Positions 45,296-56,357 of a stretch of 64,000 nucleotides of DNA are shown here, in pieces. The stretch covers positions 1 through 64,000 of the forward strand of contig CAJOKD010000007.1 of assembly GCA_905235085.1 (NCBI GenBank). The letters are read 5' to 3'. The notes below the pieces were generated by a model. That model ran no database searches, was not told the DNA's origin, and worked only from the letters and a program-made list of their open reading frames with translations. Numbering within the stretch: the stretch's first letter is position 1; each line of letters begins with the position of its first letter. Source of the stretch: an uncultured Bacteroidales bacterium. GTDB taxonomy: Bacteria; Bacteroidota; Bacteroidia; Bacteroidales; UBA932. Both the position numbers and the translations under genes were made by a program.

Positions 45296-46612
45296 TTACC
45301 TTCGGCCACCGCCGCTGCCGCCTCTCGAGCCACCGCCCGATGAACCGCCGCCGCTGTAACCGCCACCTGAGCTTCTGCCGCTGCTATATCCTCCGCCTGA
45401 GGAACCGCTGCTGGAAGAACCGCTGCTGTAGCTGCCGGAACTCCTGGTCGAGCTACCGCTTGAAGAGTATCCGCCTGAAGACCTGTAGCTGCCGCCGCTG
45501 GATCCTGATGACCTGCTTACGGAGCTGCCGGAAGAGGTCGACCTGGAAGATGTGGAAGGCCTGCTGTAAGTGGTTGTTCCGGTGGAGCCTGAACGGGTGT
45601 TGCCCGGACTGGTTGACCTGACGCTGCCGGAGGTGCTTCTTGAAGAAGACCTGACGTTGGATGAAGACGAGGATGAAGATCCCGTACTCCTGGCGACCGA
45701 GGTCACTCCGGACCTTGAAGAGGAGGATGTCCTGCCGGCAGGACTTGTCGAGCTGGACCTGGTCACACCGGATGTCCTGGTGGCCGCTCCGCTCCTTGCC
45801 CTGGAGGTCGCAGAAGACCTGACTCCGGCAGTCCTGGAGACTGAGCCGATGCCGCTCCTTATACCAGAGCCGGTAGTGGAGATACGCGGAGTGTTGATCC
45901 TGGTTCCGCCACCGAAGTGGTCGTGACCCCACATATGGTGAGGATAACCGTACCATCCGCCGTAGCCGTACCATCCGCCGTAGCCGTAGTACCACGGATC
46001 ATACCATCCGCCGTACCAGCCCCAGCCGTAACCATAGTACCAAGGGTCGTACCATCCGCCGTAGCCATAATACCAAGGGTCGTACCAGCCGCCATAATAC
46101 CAGGGACTGTACATTCCGTGGCCGTAATAAGGACCGTACCATCCGCCGTAACCATAGTACCACGGGTCATACCATCCGCCATAGTACCAAGGACTTGCGC
46201 CCCAGTAGATGGAAGAATAGAATGGCCTGTGCCAGCTGTACCACGAAGATGCATACCAAGGCTGGTAAGCAGCCCAGGTGTCCCAGCCGTTGTCGTACAG
46301 GAACACGGAGGTCGTGCCTTCTTTCTTGTTGAAATCTATCTTGGCGACCTTGTTCGCAGGAATGAACAGGGTGTCGACTTTTTCTCCGCTTTTCAGGAAG
46401 ATAGGGGAGTTTTTCGTCTTTGCCACGAGAACGTCGTTGTCATAAAGGTCGTCGTCGGCCTTGACAGCGGTTTCTCCTGCGGAAGTTTTAGGCGTATAGT
46501 AGATTCCATCCTGATACCTCTGCTGGGAGGCATCGTTAGCGTACTGCGCTGCTGAACCGCACGAAGTCAGTGCCAGAAGCGCCGAGACAAAAAGCAATGT
46601 GCGTGTTTTCAT
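45296..46612 (-). CDS. Lipoprotein with Trp/Tyr/Gly repeats and Ser/Arg/Gly tail
   Basis: 438 residues from ATG 46612, with lipobox ALTSC (Cys18). After an N-terminal domain of about 85 residues (GEKVDTLFIPANKVAKIDF) comes a region of about 140 residues built of WYDPWYYGYGG and PWYYGGWYDPW units, then about 185 residues almost wholly Ser, Arg, Gly and Thr. No known family was recognised. The composition suggests a surface-exposed, self-associating or adhesive protein. Repeats at DNA level make it prone to length change. Confidence 0.8.
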   Translation of the reverse strand: MKTRTLLFVSALLALTSCGSAAQYANDASQQRYQDGIYYTPKTSAGETAVKADDDLYDNDVLVAKTKNSPIFLKSGEKVDTLFIPANKVAKIDFNKKEGTTSVFLYDNGWDTWAAYQPWYASSWYSWHRPFYSSIYWGASPWYYGGWYDPWYYGYGGWYGPYYGHGMYSPWYYGGWYDPWYYGYGGWYDPWYYGYGWGWYGGWYDPWYYGYGGWYGYGGWYGYPHHMWGHDHFGGGTRINTPRISTTGSGIRSGIGSVSRTAGVRSSATSRARSGAATRTSGVTRSSSTSPAGRTSSSSRSGVTSVARSTGSSSSSSSNVRSSSRSTSGSVRSTSPGNTRSGSTGTTTYSRPSTSSRSTSSGSSVSRSSGSSGGSYRSSGGYSSSGSSTRSSGSYSSGSSSSGSSGGGYSSGRSSGGGYSGGGSSGGGSRGGSGGGRR

Positions 46613-46771
46613 TTTTGAATCTCCTATAAATTGATAATAAATTCGTAACTTCGCAACCGTTTTCAGACGGTCGGTTTTATTAATGTTTCTCAATAAACAA
46701 AATCCGTACCGAATGATTTATTGCACAATATTAATTAATAATTGGCAAAACCGCAAAAAGTTGAAATACAT

Positions 46772-48250
46772 ATGGCAAAGGAAGTAACTAAAAGGTCTGA
46801 GAATTATTCTCAGTGGTACAATGACCTCGCTCTGAAGGCAGATCTGGCAGAACAGTCTCCTGTCAGAGGGTGTATGGTGATCAAGCCTTACGGATATGCA
46901 ATATGGGAAAAGATGCAGCAGGCTCTGGACAAGATGTTCAAGGAGACCGGCGCTACGAATGCTTATTTCCCTCTGTTCATTCCGAAGTCTTTCTTCAGCC
47001 GTGAGGCCGAGCACGTGGCCGGCTTCGCGAAGGAGTGCGCGGTAGTTACGCACCACAGGCTGATGAACGACCCGGACGGCAACGGAATCGTAGTGGACCC
47101 GGACGCAAAGCTAGAGGAGGAACTGATCGTCAGGCCTACTTCCGAGACCATTATCTGGAGTACTTATAAGAATTGGATCACTTCCTGGAGGGACCTTCCT
47201 ATCATGTGCAACCAGTGGTGCAACGTCGTACGTTGGGAGATGCGTACCAGGCTCTTCCTCAGGACGGCCGAATTCCTCTGGCAGGAAGGCCATACCGCAC
47301 ACGCTACCTCACAGGAAGCACTCGAGGAGGCGGAAAGGATGGTCGGAGTATATGCCCGCTTCGCACGCGAGTTCATGGCATTGCCGGTGATCGTAGGGCA
47401 CAAGAGCCCGAATGAGCGTTTCGCCGGAGCACTCGATACCCTCACCATCGAGGCGATGATGCAGGATGGAAAGGCTCTGCAGGCCGGTACTTCCCATTTC
47501 CTCGGACAGAACTTCGCAAAGTCGTTCGATGTGACCTTCACCGACAAGGAAGGACAGCAGCAGTATGTCTGGGCTACCTCCTGGGGCGTCTCCACCAGGC
47601 TGATGGGAGCCTTGATAATGGCTCACGGAGACGACAACGGACTCGTGCTTCCTCCTGCACTGGCCCCTATCCAGGTCGTAATGGTACCTATATTCAAGAC
47701 CGACGAGGAGCACAGCCTCATCCTTGAAAAGATGGAGCAGCTCAAGAAAGCTCTTGAGGCTGAAGGACATACCGTGAAGATTGACGATCGTGACACCTTG
47801 CGTCCTGGCTTCAAATTTGCTGAATGGGAGCTCAAGGGAGTGCCCGTACGCCTTGCGATGGGCCCGAGAGACCTTCAGAACGGAACGGTCGAGGTGCACA
47901 GGAGGGATACCCTGGAAAAGCAGACGGTAGCCCTGGAAGGGATGGAGAAATCCATCGCTTCCCTCCTGGACGATATCCAGAAGACCATTTACCGTAAGGC
48001 GTTCGAATTCAGGGATGCCCACGTGGAGAAATGCGACGACTGGGAGGAGTTCAAGGCGAAGATCGGTACCGGCAAGTTCCTTCTCTGCCATTGGGACGGA
48101 ACGGCCGAGACTGAGCAGAAGATCAAGGACGAGACCAAGGCTACCATCCGGTGCATCCCTGTGGACAGCTTCGTCTGCGAGGAAGAAGGCAAGGACATCT
48201 ACTCCGGCAAGCCTTCCAAGCAGAGAGTGGTATTCGCCATTTCATATTAA
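46772..48250 (+). CDS. proS: Prolyl-tRNA synthetase (archaeal/eukaryotic-type)
   Basis: 492 residues from ATG 46772. Class II motifs are visible ([55 protein letters not shown]) together with a C-terminal zinc-like domain, and there is no editing insert. It charges tRNA-Pro in the cytoplasm. An alternative TTG at 46742 is not favoured. Confidence 0.95.
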   Translation: MAKEVTKRSENYSQWYNDLALKADLAEQSPVRGCMVIKPYGYAIWEKMQQALDKMFKETGATNAYFPLFIPKSFFSREAEHVAGFAKECAVVTHHRLMNDPDGNGIVVDPDAKLEEELIVRPTSETIIWSTYKNWITSWRDLPIMCNQWCNVVRWEMRTRLFLRTAEFLWQEGHTAHATSQEALEEAERMVGVYARFAREFMALPVIVGHKSPNERFAGALDTLTIEAMMQDGKALQAGTSHFLGQNFAKSFDVTFTDKEGQQQYVWATSWGVSTRLMGALIMAHGDDNGLVLPPALAPIQVVMVPIFKTDEEHSLILEKMEQLKKALEAEGHTVKIDDRDTLRPGFKFAEWELKGVPVRLAMGPRDLQNGTVEVHRRDTLEKQTVALEGMEKSIASLLDDIQKTIYRKAFEFRDAHVEKCDDWEEFKAKIGTGKFLLCHWDGTAETEQKIKDETKATIRCIPVDSFVCEEEGKDIYSGKPSKQRVVFAISY

Positions 48251-48262
48251 ACATACTTTATT

Positions 48263-49366
48263 ATGACTTCAGTTTTCCGAAGAGCATTGTCAGTCGTTGT
48301 CGCGGTCCTGGTCGCCGCGATAGCGTCATATGCCCAGACCGACACGACCAAGAAAGATGCTCAGGCAGCTGCTGCCGAGGCGGCCAGGCTTCTGACGCAG
48401 ACCGAGGAAACGAAGGTTGTCGCTCCGAAGCCTGTTTACTGGACACGTTCCCTGATGACTAACGTCAACTTCATCCAGAACAGCTTTACCAATTGGGCGA
48501 AGGGAGGTTACAACAACTACGCCCTCAGCGCCTACATCGATGGGAAGGCCGACTGGAAGAAGGACGAGATGTACTGGAACAACAGGATCCAGCTCGACTA
48601 CGGCTTCCTGTATTCGGACGACAAGCCTCTGATGCAGAAGAACAAGGACAGGATCCTTCTGGAGAGCACCTGGGGTTACAAGGCTACGAATACCCTGAGC
48701 TACACGGCCAAGTTCACCTTCCTGAACCAGTTCTCCAGTGGTTGGACATATCCGACCCCGGCCGTGGCGGAAGGGGAAGAACCTACCAGCAAGGAGTGGA
48801 AGGATGCAAGGGTATTGAAATCCGATTTCTTCGCTCCGGCCATCGTGACCCTCGGTCTAGGTGTGGACTGGGTCCCTACCAAGTGGCTAACAGTCAACTT
48901 CGCTCCTCTGACCGGAGGCTTCACCATCGTCGGTACCGAGAGACTCAGGAAGAACAACGGTATGGACAGGAGGAAGGAATACAAGGATGCAGCCCAGTTC
49001 CCGGACGTGAAGGATGATGCCGGAATTTATTATACCACAGGTTACTACTACCGTCCGGCCAGGTTCGAGTTCGGTGCCCAGCTTACGGCCGACGCGAAGG
49101 TGAAGGTCAATGACAACTTCGAGGGTTCGACGCACCTGCTGCTATTCTCCAACTATCTTAAGAAGCCACAGAACATTCGTGTCAACTGGGATACCAGGAT
49201 GATGTGGAAGCTCAACAAGTTCTTCTCCCTGAACCTTACTACGAACCTCATCTACGACGACACCGTGCTCATAGTGGACGAGGCCCACGCTGATGGCCAC
49301 AAGGCTGTCCAGCTTGCCGAAGCTCTCCAGTTCGGCTTCACGTATACTTTCGCCAGCAAGAAGTAA
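48263..49366 (+). CDS. DUF3078 outer-membrane protein
   Basis: 367 residues with signal peptide (cut near SYAQ). WTRSLMTNVNFIQNSFTNWAKGGYNNYALSAYIDG matches DUF3078, a Bacteroidetes family of predicted beta-barrels, and the chain ends in FGFTYTF-like strands. Function unknown. It sits 12 bp after proS and 12 bp before tilS. Confidence 0.82.
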   Translation: MTSVFRRALSVVVAVLVAAIASYAQTDTTKKDAQAAAAEAARLLTQTEETKVVAPKPVYWTRSLMTNVNFIQNSFTNWAKGGYNNYALSAYIDGKADWKKDEMYWNNRIQLDYGFLYSDDKPLMQKNKDRILLESTWGYKATNTLSYTAKFTFLNQFSSGWTYPTPAVAEGEEPTSKEWKDARVLKSDFFAPAIVTLGLGVDWVPTKWLTVNFAPLTGGFTIVGTERLRKNNGMDRRKEYKDAAQFPDVKDDAGIYYTTGYYYRPARFEFGAQLTADAKVKVNDNFEGSTHLLLFSNYLKKPQNIRVNWDTRMMWKLNKFFSLNLTTNLIYDDTVLIVDEAHADGHKAVQLAEALQFGFTYTFASKK

Positions 49367-49378
49367 TAGCTCCGGACT

Positions 49379-50731
49379 ATGCAGGAGCGATTCGACAAGT
49401 GTCTGTCCGGGCTGCTTCCCGAAGGAGGGGCCGTCCTGCTAGCCGTCAGCGGCGGGCTGGATTCCATCGTTATGGCAGACTTGTTCCTGCATTCGGACTT
49501 GAGGCCTGACATTTCCGTCGCTCATTGCAATTTCCATCTCAGGGGAGAGGAAAGCGATTCCGACGAAGCTTTCGTCCGGGAGTGGGCCGGAGCCAACGGT
49601 GTACCTTTCTTGAAGCGGGATTTCAGCACCCGGGAGTATTCGGAATCCGAGGGAGTCAGCATCGAAATGGCTGCCCGCGACCTACGTTATGCCTGGTTCT
49701 CGGAGCTTTGCAATACGGGTGAGTACGATGCCATCGCCGTGGCGCACAATGCCAACGACAACGCTGAGACATTGTTCCTCAATCTGTTGCGTGGCACGGG
49801 ATTGAAAGGCATCTCAGGTATCGCCCGCAGCTCACGCCTTCCCGGGAGCAATGCTTTCCTCATCCGTCCGCTTCTCGATTTCAGCAGGGAAGAGATTAAG
49901 GAATACGCCCTGGCGAGGAACATAAGGTGGCGCGAGGACAGCAGCAACGCTGATCCTGCCTACAAGCGGAACCGGATCCGCAATGAGGTTTTCCCTGTGC
50001 TGCGTGAGATCAATCCCGCTTTCATCCAGACTCTAAATGCAGACATCGCACGTTTCGCGCAGGTCCAGGAAGTTGCGGACGAGTACTATTCCAGGATCGC
50101 CCCGTCGGTATCCAGTAGAGTAGGGGAGGGGGTCCGCATATCCATCCCGGCTCTTCAGGAAGTCTCCCATCGGGAGTATCTGCTGTACCGCCTGCTGGAG
50201 CCGTACGGTTTCCCATCCTCCGTTCTCGGGGATATCTGCCGGCTCGTTTCCGGTGGCGGCACCATCAGCGGAAAGCGCTTCTTTTCAGGTAGTTATGAGG
50301 CATATACCACCAGCGACTCGCTGGTAGTGGTTCCTCTCGGTTCCATTTCCCGGGACGGGGCTGAAGAATTGGTTGTAGGGGCCGAGGGCGAGTATTCACT
50401 CCGCGGAGTGGATTTCATCGTGGACCGGGTGATTCCGGAAGACCTCTGCCAGCCCGAAGGAACATTGGTGATGGATATTTCATTCCCTTTCACCGTCCGC
50501 AGATGGCGCGAAGGTGACTGGATGCGCCCCCTGGGAATGCCGGGGAAGAAAAAGCTGAGCGATATATTCGTGGATCTCAAGATGTCCCTGGCCGACAAGG
50601 AAAGAGCCCTCGTCATCGCTGGCGAAGGCTCCCATATACTTGCTCTCCTTTGCAGGAGGATTGACGGCTCCGTGAAGATCGGAGGCGGTTCCTCCCGGGC
50701 AGGAGGTTTCGTCCGTATCCGTATTATCTGA
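49379..50731 (+). CDS. tilS: tRNA(Ile)-lysidine synthase
   Basis: 450 residues. The PP-loop AVSGGLDSIVM, AHCNFHLRGEES and VAHNANDNAETLFLNLLRGTGLKGISGI are diagnostic, followed by a TilS C-terminal domain (FTVRRWREGDWMRPLGMPGKKKLSDIF). It converts C34 of the tRNA-Ile(CAU) anticodon to lysidine. The stop overlaps the convergent sppA by 8 bp. Confidence 0.94.
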   Translation: MQERFDKCLSGLLPEGGAVLLAVSGGLDSIVMADLFLHSDLRPDISVAHCNFHLRGEESDSDEAFVREWAGANGVPFLKRDFSTREYSESEGVSIEMAARDLRYAWFSELCNTGEYDAIAVAHNANDNAETLFLNLLRGTGLKGISGIARSSRLPGSNAFLIRPLLDFSREEIKEYALARNIRWREDSSNADPAYKRNRIRNEVFPVLREINPAFIQTLNADIARFAQVQEVADEYYSRIAPSVSSRVGEGVRISIPALQEVSHREYLLYRLLEPYGFPSSVLGDICRLVSGGGTISGKRFFSGSYEAYTTSDSLVVVPLGSISRDGAEELVVGAEGEYSLRGVDFIVDRVIPEDLCQPEGTLVMDISFPFTVRRWREGDWMRPLGMPGKKKLSDIFVDLKMSLADKERALVIAGEGSHILALLCRRIDGSVKIGGGSSRAGGFVRIRII

Positions 50732-52556
50732 CTTCAATCTCGAACGGAAGCCTTGCGAAGACCAGGTCTCCGTTACCTTTCGTCCAGGTACTCTGCCACT
50801 CGAGCAGGGTCCTTGCAACATACTCGAAAGGTGTTCCGGCGAAGGCGTTCACCAGTACTTCCTTGTTGTCCTTGCCCCTTCCGAGCTGCTGCATCAGCTG
50901 GTCCATGAAACTGGCCGGCTTGGGGTATGCGACCACGTTCCAGTTGCCCAGGTCGCTGTCTCCGGCAACCGAAGCAGTGTAGCGGAGGGCGTCTTCCAAG
51001 GTGCCGATTTCATCCACCAGGCCGATCTTGATGGCATCCTTTCCCGTCCATACACGGCCCTGGGCTATCTCGTCGACCGCTTCGTATGTCATATTCCTGC
51101 CTTCGGCCACGAGATTGACGAAATTGGTGTAGATGTCATCGACATATTTCTGCATCCAAGCCGTTTCTTCGGCGTCGAACGGCCTCGTAAGTGAAAGCAT
51201 ATCGGAATGCTTGTGGGATTTCACCGGGGCAAGATTGACGTGGACTACATCCTTGAGTGTCTTCCCGAATTCCGGTATGGCTGAGAAGCATCCGATGGAG
51301 CCGGTGAGGGTAGTGGCATCTGAGAATATGTGGTCGCAGTTGTTGGATATCCAGTAACCGCCGGAAGCTGCGTAGTTACCATAGGATGCTATAACAGGCT
51401 TGACGGCTTTCGTGAGGTCGATCTCTTCCTTGATCTTGCTGGCTGCGAGAACGGTTCCTCCAGGGGAGTTGACCCTGAAGACCACGGCCTTGATGGAGGA
51501 ATCAGCGCGGACCTTGGCTATGACGCTGGCGAACCTGGCTCCACTGATGTTGTTCGGGTCGTTCTGCTCCACGATGTTGCCGTCGGCGTAGATTATGGCG
51601 ATCTTTTTCTTCGCGCTGGCGTTGGATTTGACCTTTGCGGAGACATAATCCTTGAAAGGGATGAACTTGACGTCTTCGTATTTGTCCTTGGAGGCGAGCG
51701 AAGCAAGCTTGTCCTTGAGTCCTTCGACTGAGAGGAGTCCGTCTGCAAGATTGTGCTTCACCATATCTTCCGGATAGGAAACGGTAAGGTTGTCGATGAA
51801 GAAGTTTAGGGAATCCACGCTGATGTCCCTGCTGGCAGCGGTCTCTTCGGCTATGGTTTCCCACATCGAGTCGATCATCACCTGGTTCTGCTCCATATTC
51901 TCCGGACTCGGGGCATTCTTTACGTACATTTCGCCGGCACTCTTGTATTTGCCGTGGCGGATCAGCTGGTAGTTGACTCCGAGCTTGTCGAGCAGGTCCT
52001 TCAGGAATACCATCCTGCCGCTGATGCCGAGGAAGAAGTCGTTGCCGCCGTGATGGCTGGTAGTGTAGATCTTGTCGGCGACGGAAGCCATATAATAGCT
52101 CCCGGAGGTGAATGCTTCTCCGTATACGACGATAGGCTTGCCGCTCTTCCGGAACTCTGCCAGAGGCTTGCGGAGCTCTTCCATATACGTCAGGCTGCTG
52201 GCGGCATTGTCAGTCTTCAGGTAGATGTATTTTACTCCCGGATCTTCGGCTGCCTTGTGGATGGCGTTGACTGCATCCAGCAGACCGATGCTGGAAACTG
52301 CAGTCCCGCTCTGGAGGGAAGGCACAGAACCGAACGGGCTGTCCTCCTTGCTCTGTTCCACAAGGGCGAAAGTGGACATATCCATAACCAGGACTCCTTC
52401 CTTGGGCAGTATCGTAGCGGAGGAGCCTTTCGTAGAAGATGCACTGGCTGCGACTGACCCTATCATCATAATGAACATTATGAACTTGATCAGGCCCCAG
52501 ATAAGCAGTCCGCAGAGGACCGCGAGCACCCATTTGAAAAATTCTTTTGTATCCAT
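50724..52556 (-). CDS. sppA: Signal peptide peptidase SppA, 67K type
   Basis: 610 residues with an N-terminal membrane anchor (about 8-35) and two tandem peptidase S49 domains. The catalytic Lys lies in MASVADKIY of the first domain and the catalytic Ser in [10 protein letters not shown] of the second, the dyad used by the E. coli-type enzyme. It degrades cleaved signal peptides at the periplasmic face. Confidence 0.93.
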   Translation of the reverse strand: MDTKEFFKWVLAVLCGLLIWGLIKFIMFIMMIGSVAASASSTKGSSATILPKEGVLVMDMSTFALVEQSKEDSPFGSVPSLQSGTAVSSIGLLDAVNAIHKAAEDPGVKYIYLKTDNAASSLTYMEELRKPLAEFRKSGKPIVVYGEAFTSGSYYMASVADKIYTTSHHGGNDFFLGISGRMVFLKDLLDKLGVNYQLIRHGKYKSAGEMYVKNAPSPENMEQNQVMIDSMWETIAEETAASRDISVDSLNFFIDNLTVSYPEDMVKHNLADGLLSVEGLKDKLASLASKDKYEDVKFIPFKDYVSAKVKSNASAKKKIAIIYADGNIVEQNDPNNISGARFASVIAKVRADSSIKAVVFRVNSPGGTVLAASKIKEEIDLTKAVKPVIASYGNYAASGGYWISNNCDHIFSDATTLTGSIGCFSAIPEFGKTLKDVVHVNLAPVKSHKHSDMLSLTRPFDAEETAWMQKYVDDIYTNFVNLVAEGRNMTYEAVDEIAQGRVWTGKDAIKIGLVDEIGTLEDALRYTASVAGDSDLGNWNVVAYPKPASFMDQLMQQLGRGKDNKEVLVNAFAGTPFEYVARTLLEWQSTWTKGNGDLVFARLPFEIEVR

Positions 52557-52592
52557 ATCGATCGTTTTATAGTTTCATTGCACGAAAACGGA

Positions 52593-52600
52593 CAAATTTA
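52593..52600 (-). promoter_or_regulatory. -7 box for sppA
   Basis: Minus-strand TAAATTTG about 36 bp before the ATG. Confidence 0.4.
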
Positions 52601-52620
52601 AGCATTTTCCGTAAAATCAC

Positions 52621-52628
52621 TATCTTTG
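52621..52628 (+). promoter_or_regulatory. -7 box for hisS
   Basis: TATCTTTG ending 6 bp before the hisS ATG; near-leaderless mRNA expected. Confidence 0.45.
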
Positions 52629-52633
52629 CGGAT

Positions 52634-54043
52634 ATGAACATCCAGAAACCTTCCATCCCTAAGGGAACACGCGATTTCGGCCAGCAGGATATGGCTGAAC
52701 GCAATTATATTTTCGAGACCATCAAGGGCGTCTTCAGGACGTTCGGATATTCACAGATAGAGACTCCGGCGATGGAGAACCTGTCCACATTGCTCGGAAA
52801 ATATGGAGAGGAAGGTGACAAACTCCTGTTCCGTGTCTTGAATTCCGGTGATGCTTTCGGGAAGGTCGATCTGGATGGTTTCAGGGACGGAGAAGGGCGG
52901 ATCAACTCGGTCGCGTTGTCGAAGGAGGTTTGCGAGAAGGGCCTCAGATATGACCTTACCGTGCCCTTCGCACGCTTCGTGGTCCAGCATCAGAATGATA
53001 TATCGTTCCCTTTCAAGAGGTTCCAGATACAGCCCGTATGGAGGGCCGACCGTCCGCAGAAGGGTCGCTACCGTGAATTCTACCAGTGCGACGTAGACGT
53101 GATCGGAAGCAAGTCGCAGGTCAATGAGCTTGAGCTTGTCCAGATCGTAGACAAGGTTTTCTCCCTCCTGGGCGTAAACGTGCTGGTAAAGGTCAACAAC
53201 CGTAAGGTTCTGACCGGTTTCGCAGAGATTTCCGGTTTCCCGGACAAGGTCGTGGACATCACGGTCGCAATCGACAAGTTGGACAAGATAGGCCTGGACA
53301 ACGTGGAAGCCGAGATGCGTGAAAAAGGTCTCGACGACAGGGCGGTGGCCGTCATCAGGCAGATACTTGCCTTGTCCGGCTCTACGGAGGAGAAGATAGC
53401 TACTATGAGGGCTATGATGAACGGTGGTTCGGCGTCAGGACTCGTTTCCGAAACCGGTCTGAAGGGCCTTGACGAACTCGAGGAACTCTTCGGACTCATC
53501 GGGGCTGCCGGGGTTTCCTGCCCGGTGGAGACAGACCTCTCGCTTGCCCGCGGTCTGAATTACTACACGGGCGCGATATTCGAGGTCAAAGCTATGGATT
53601 TTTCTATCGGAAGTATCTGTGGTGGAGGACGTTACGATAATCTTACTGGGATATTTGGACTTCCTGGCATGTCCGGAGTCGGTATCAGCTTCGGAGCCGA
53701 CAGGATCTATGATGTACTGAAGGGCCTGGACAAGTTCCCGAAGGACCTGAAGACTTCAACGACCATCCTTTTCGCCAATATGGGTACGTCCGAGATGAAA
53801 TATATCCTCCCGGTCGCCAAGGCGCTCCGTGACAGGGGAATCGCCGCGGAAGTGTATCCGGATCCGGCCAAACTCAAGAAGCAGTTCGACTATGCCGACC
53901 GCAAGGCTATCCCGTTCCTTTCCATAACCGGAGGGAACGAGATGGAGGCCCTCCAGGTCAATGTGAAGAACCTGGTTACCGGGGCGCAGGAGTCTTTTGC
54001 CAAGGATAACCTGGACGGTATCGCCGGATTCCTCAGTCTTTAG
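52634..54043 (+). CDS. hisS: Histidyl-tRNA synthetase
   Basis: 469 residues from ATG 52634. Class II motif 2 ([26 protein letters not shown]), the HisA motif [11 protein letters not shown] and a C-terminal anticodon-binding domain are present. It charges tRNA-His. An insertion relative to the E. coli enzyme is typical of the Bacteroidetes form. The last 11 bp overlap the convergent C69-sialidase gene. Confidence 0.95.
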   Translation: MNIQKPSIPKGTRDFGQQDMAERNYIFETIKGVFRTFGYSQIETPAMENLSTLLGKYGEEGDKLLFRVLNSGDAFGKVDLDGFRDGEGRINSVALSKEVCEKGLRYDLTVPFARFVVQHQNDISFPFKRFQIQPVWRADRPQKGRYREFYQCDVDVIGSKSQVNELELVQIVDKVFSLLGVNVLVKVNNRKVLTGFAEISGFPDKVVDITVAIDKLDKIGLDNVEAEMREKGLDDRAVAVIRQILALSGSTEEKIATMRAMMNGGSASGLVSETGLKGLDELEELFGLIGAAGVSCPVETDLSLARGLNYYTGAIFEVKAMDFSIGSICGGGRYDNLTGIFGLPGMSGVGISFGADRIYDVLKGLDKFPKDLKTSTTILFANMGTSEMKYILPVAKALRDRGIAAEVYPDPAKLKKQFDYADRKAIPFLSITGGNEMEALQVNVKNLVTGAQESFAKDNLDGIAGFLSL

Positions 54044-56285
54044 GATCCATCACCTTTCCGAACAGATAGAATTTGTGGTCTCCGTACCAGAGTATGCCTT
54101 CTCCGTCGAGTGAGGTATAGCTGGTATAGAATGAATTGCCCGTGTCCCTCGGCGAGAAGAATTCGGGCTCTCCGAACCATACTGGCTGGTGTGCTCCGGG
54201 CACGAATTCCCCGTCCCTCTTGAAAAGCGGTCCTCGGTTCTGATAGGAAATGACCCCATCGAAGTCGAAAGTGTCGTGTACCATCAGGAAATACCTTCCG
54301 CTCCTTGCTTCCGGGCCGGCATAGTCATATATCGGGCAAGGGGAGCGCGGTTGCAGGATAGGGGTGCCGCCATCCTTTGTCCTGAGGATTTCGGGACGGC
54401 TCCAGTGCTTTCCGTCATCGGAACTGACGGACCAGATTGGATGTCCGATAGACGTGCGCATAACTGAGAACAGCCTCCCGTCCGGCAGACCGACGATGCA
54501 TGCCTCTTCTACGCTCAGTCCGTCCTTGGGGATATAATCGTGGTCATTCTTTACGTACTTCGCGTCGAATGCTTCCTTCCCTGTATTGAAGAATGATATC
54601 CTGATGTCCTTCACCTCGGGATCCTCGTCGATGTTGTCGTACTGCCAGAATTCCACCCGGGGGATGTCCTGGCGGTCGTAGCGGGAGCAGCCGGCTATGA
54701 ACCTTCCTTCGCTGCCAAGGCGGAGCGGCCTCTGCCACAGGCACCAGAGCGGCGGTGCGGACGGGTCGGCAGGGTCTTCTTCGAAGCGAATCGGGAACGG
54801 TACGGTCTCGGGTTCGGACCAGGTCTGGCCCGCATCGTCGGAATACACTCCCTTCATCACTCCGCATAGGTTCTTCTTGACGGTGGTCTCCTGAACCCAC
54901 AGGCAGTACAGGCGTCCGCTGCGGGTGAGCATCGGCTGCTGGTATGTCGCGAGCGGCTTCGGATCAGCCATCGATGGGGAACCGGCCAGCATCACCGGTT
55001 CCGCCCAGGTACGTCCCGCATCGGAACTCTTGGTGAAAACGATGTGGACGTCGTTCCCCGCCTCGTGAGAGCCTTGTGTCCAGAATGCGTACAGAAGGCC
55101 TCTTGCAGGGTCATCCAGGACGTGGAAATGGTCATTATAGGTATCGCCTATGGCTGTCATGTCTCTCTCCGATTCGACAAGCGGTTGTTTCGGTACGTAA
55201 ACCGTGAAATCGTGCGGGACAACATCTATGTCCATCTCGGGATACAGATAGTGCCAGTAGAAATGGTTCGGCCATTTCTCCCGGAAGTTGTCCGTGTCGG
55301 TGAAATGCTTCTCCATGGCCTCGTCGGCCGTAGCATAGCGATGGCAGCAGTCCGGCGACTTCGTGCCTATGGTCCATTGGCTCTGGCTGGCCGCATCCTG
55401 TCCCGGGAGCCCGACCCATATCGTAGTTCCGTTCTTCGAGTTGAAGTTCGGATTCATAGTGAATACGGTTGTGAGTACGGTCGTTTTCTGCCGGATAGGT
55501 TTTTCGGTAAGGAGCTGCGACAAGGTCCTGCGGTGGAACTTCCTCATCGGTTTCCTGGAGAATGGAGTCTCATCCCCGAGAATGGCATCTCCGAAGAAAG
55601 TCTTCTGGGCGAGCTCGTGCCTATCACGGTTGTTCTTGCTGTTCAAGGTGGCAGGATCGGAATATGCCAGGCGGAAGTTGAACTCTCCGTCACGTCTTGG
55701 CTTGTACCATCCGCGTTTCCTTGCATAACGGACTATATCCTTGCTGCCTAGGAAGTTGACGGTGTCGGCCAGGTTGATCTTCCCGATAGTGTAATAGTTT
55801 GGAATCGTTGCGATTTCATCGTCCGGGACCCTCTGGGCCACCCAGTGCCTGCCTTTTACCACCGCGCACACCCAGGCCTCGTATCTGTCGGCGATGAGAT
55901 ACGACCTGCCGGAATCGCCGTACCCGTATTTTTCCACGAGTGCGCCGATGATGTGGACGGCTTCCCTGGAGGTGCGGGCTTTCTGAGCCACCGTGGTGCG
56001 GACTTCGTATATGAGCGTACCGGCGGCCTTGTCTTCCCTGGACTTGCATTTGTCGGAAGTGATTCCGACTCCATATTCGTTCACGAAGCTGTCACCAGCT
56101 TTCTGGCCGGGGAATTCGAACCAGAGGTAGGAGCAGCGCCGGTCGTTCGCAGGGACGTTGTAAATGTTGAGCATCGCCGGAGAACCCTGGTCCTCGTTGT
56201 GGCCGAGATATACATATCCGTCGGTGGTGGCATTCCTTCCGGCAAGTATGCCGAAGCAGAGCGAAAAGAAAAGGGAAAACTTCAT
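54033..56285 (-). CDS. Peptidase C69 (Ntn hydrolase)-sialidase-like fusion protein
   Basis: 750 residues from ATG 56285. After nine hydrophobic residues comes Cys10 in [14 protein letters not shown], which aligns with the autocatalytically exposed N-terminal Cys of C69 dipeptidases. [15 protein letters not shown] and [14 protein letters not shown] continue the C69 domain to about residue 370. The second half is a sialidase-type beta-propeller with Asp boxes SSDAGRTW (420-427), SDDAGQTW (482-489) and SSDDGKHW. The export signal is very short if Cys10 is the processed end. It may act on glycopeptides. The frame upstream of 56285 overlaps the divergent gene and is rejected. Confidence 0.8.
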   Translation of the reverse strand: MKFSLFFSLCFGILAGRNATTDGYVYLGHNEDQGSPAMLNIYNVPANDRRCSYLWFEFPGQKAGDSFVNEYGVGITSDKCKSREDKAAGTLIYEVRTTVAQKARTSREAVHIIGALVEKYGYGDSGRSYLIADRYEAWVCAVVKGRHWVAQRVPDDEIATIPNYYTIGKINLADTVNFLGSKDIVRYARKRGWYKPRRDGEFNFRLAYSDPATLNSKNNRDRHELAQKTFFGDAILGDETPFSRKPMRKFHRRTLSQLLTEKPIRQKTTVLTTVFTMNPNFNSKNGTTIWVGLPGQDAASQSQWTIGTKSPDCCHRYATADEAMEKHFTDTDNFREKWPNHFYWHYLYPEMDIDVVPHDFTVYVPKQPLVESERDMTAIGDTYNDHFHVLDDPARGLLYAFWTQGSHEAGNDVHIVFTKSSDAGRTWAEPVMLAGSPSMADPKPLATYQQPMLTRSGRLYCLWVQETTVKKNLCGVMKGVYSDDAGQTWSEPETVPFPIRFEEDPADPSAPPLWCLWQRPLRLGSEGRFIAGCSRYDRQDIPRVEFWQYDNIDEDPEVKDIRISFFNTGKEAFDAKYVKNDHDYIPKDGLSVEEACIVGLPDGRLFSVMRTSIGHPIWSVSSDDGKHWSRPEILRTKDGGTPILQPRSPCPIYDYAGPEARSGRYFLMVHDTFDFDGVISYQNRGPLFKRDGEFVPGAHQPVWFGEPEFFSPRDTGNSFYTSYTSLDGEGILWYGDHKFYLFGKVMDPKD

Positions 56286-56340
56286 ATCGTGGGCGGTTAT
56301 CGGTGATAAGGTAAATATAATAAATATCTTGCATATTGTG

Positions 56341-56348
56341 TATATTTG
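56341..56348 (+). promoter_or_regulatory. -7 box for the HD-GNAT gene
   Basis: TATATTTG ending 10 bp before the ATG at 56358; no -33 TTG at standard spacing. Confidence 0.4.
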
Positions 56349-56357
56349 CTTGTGGAT

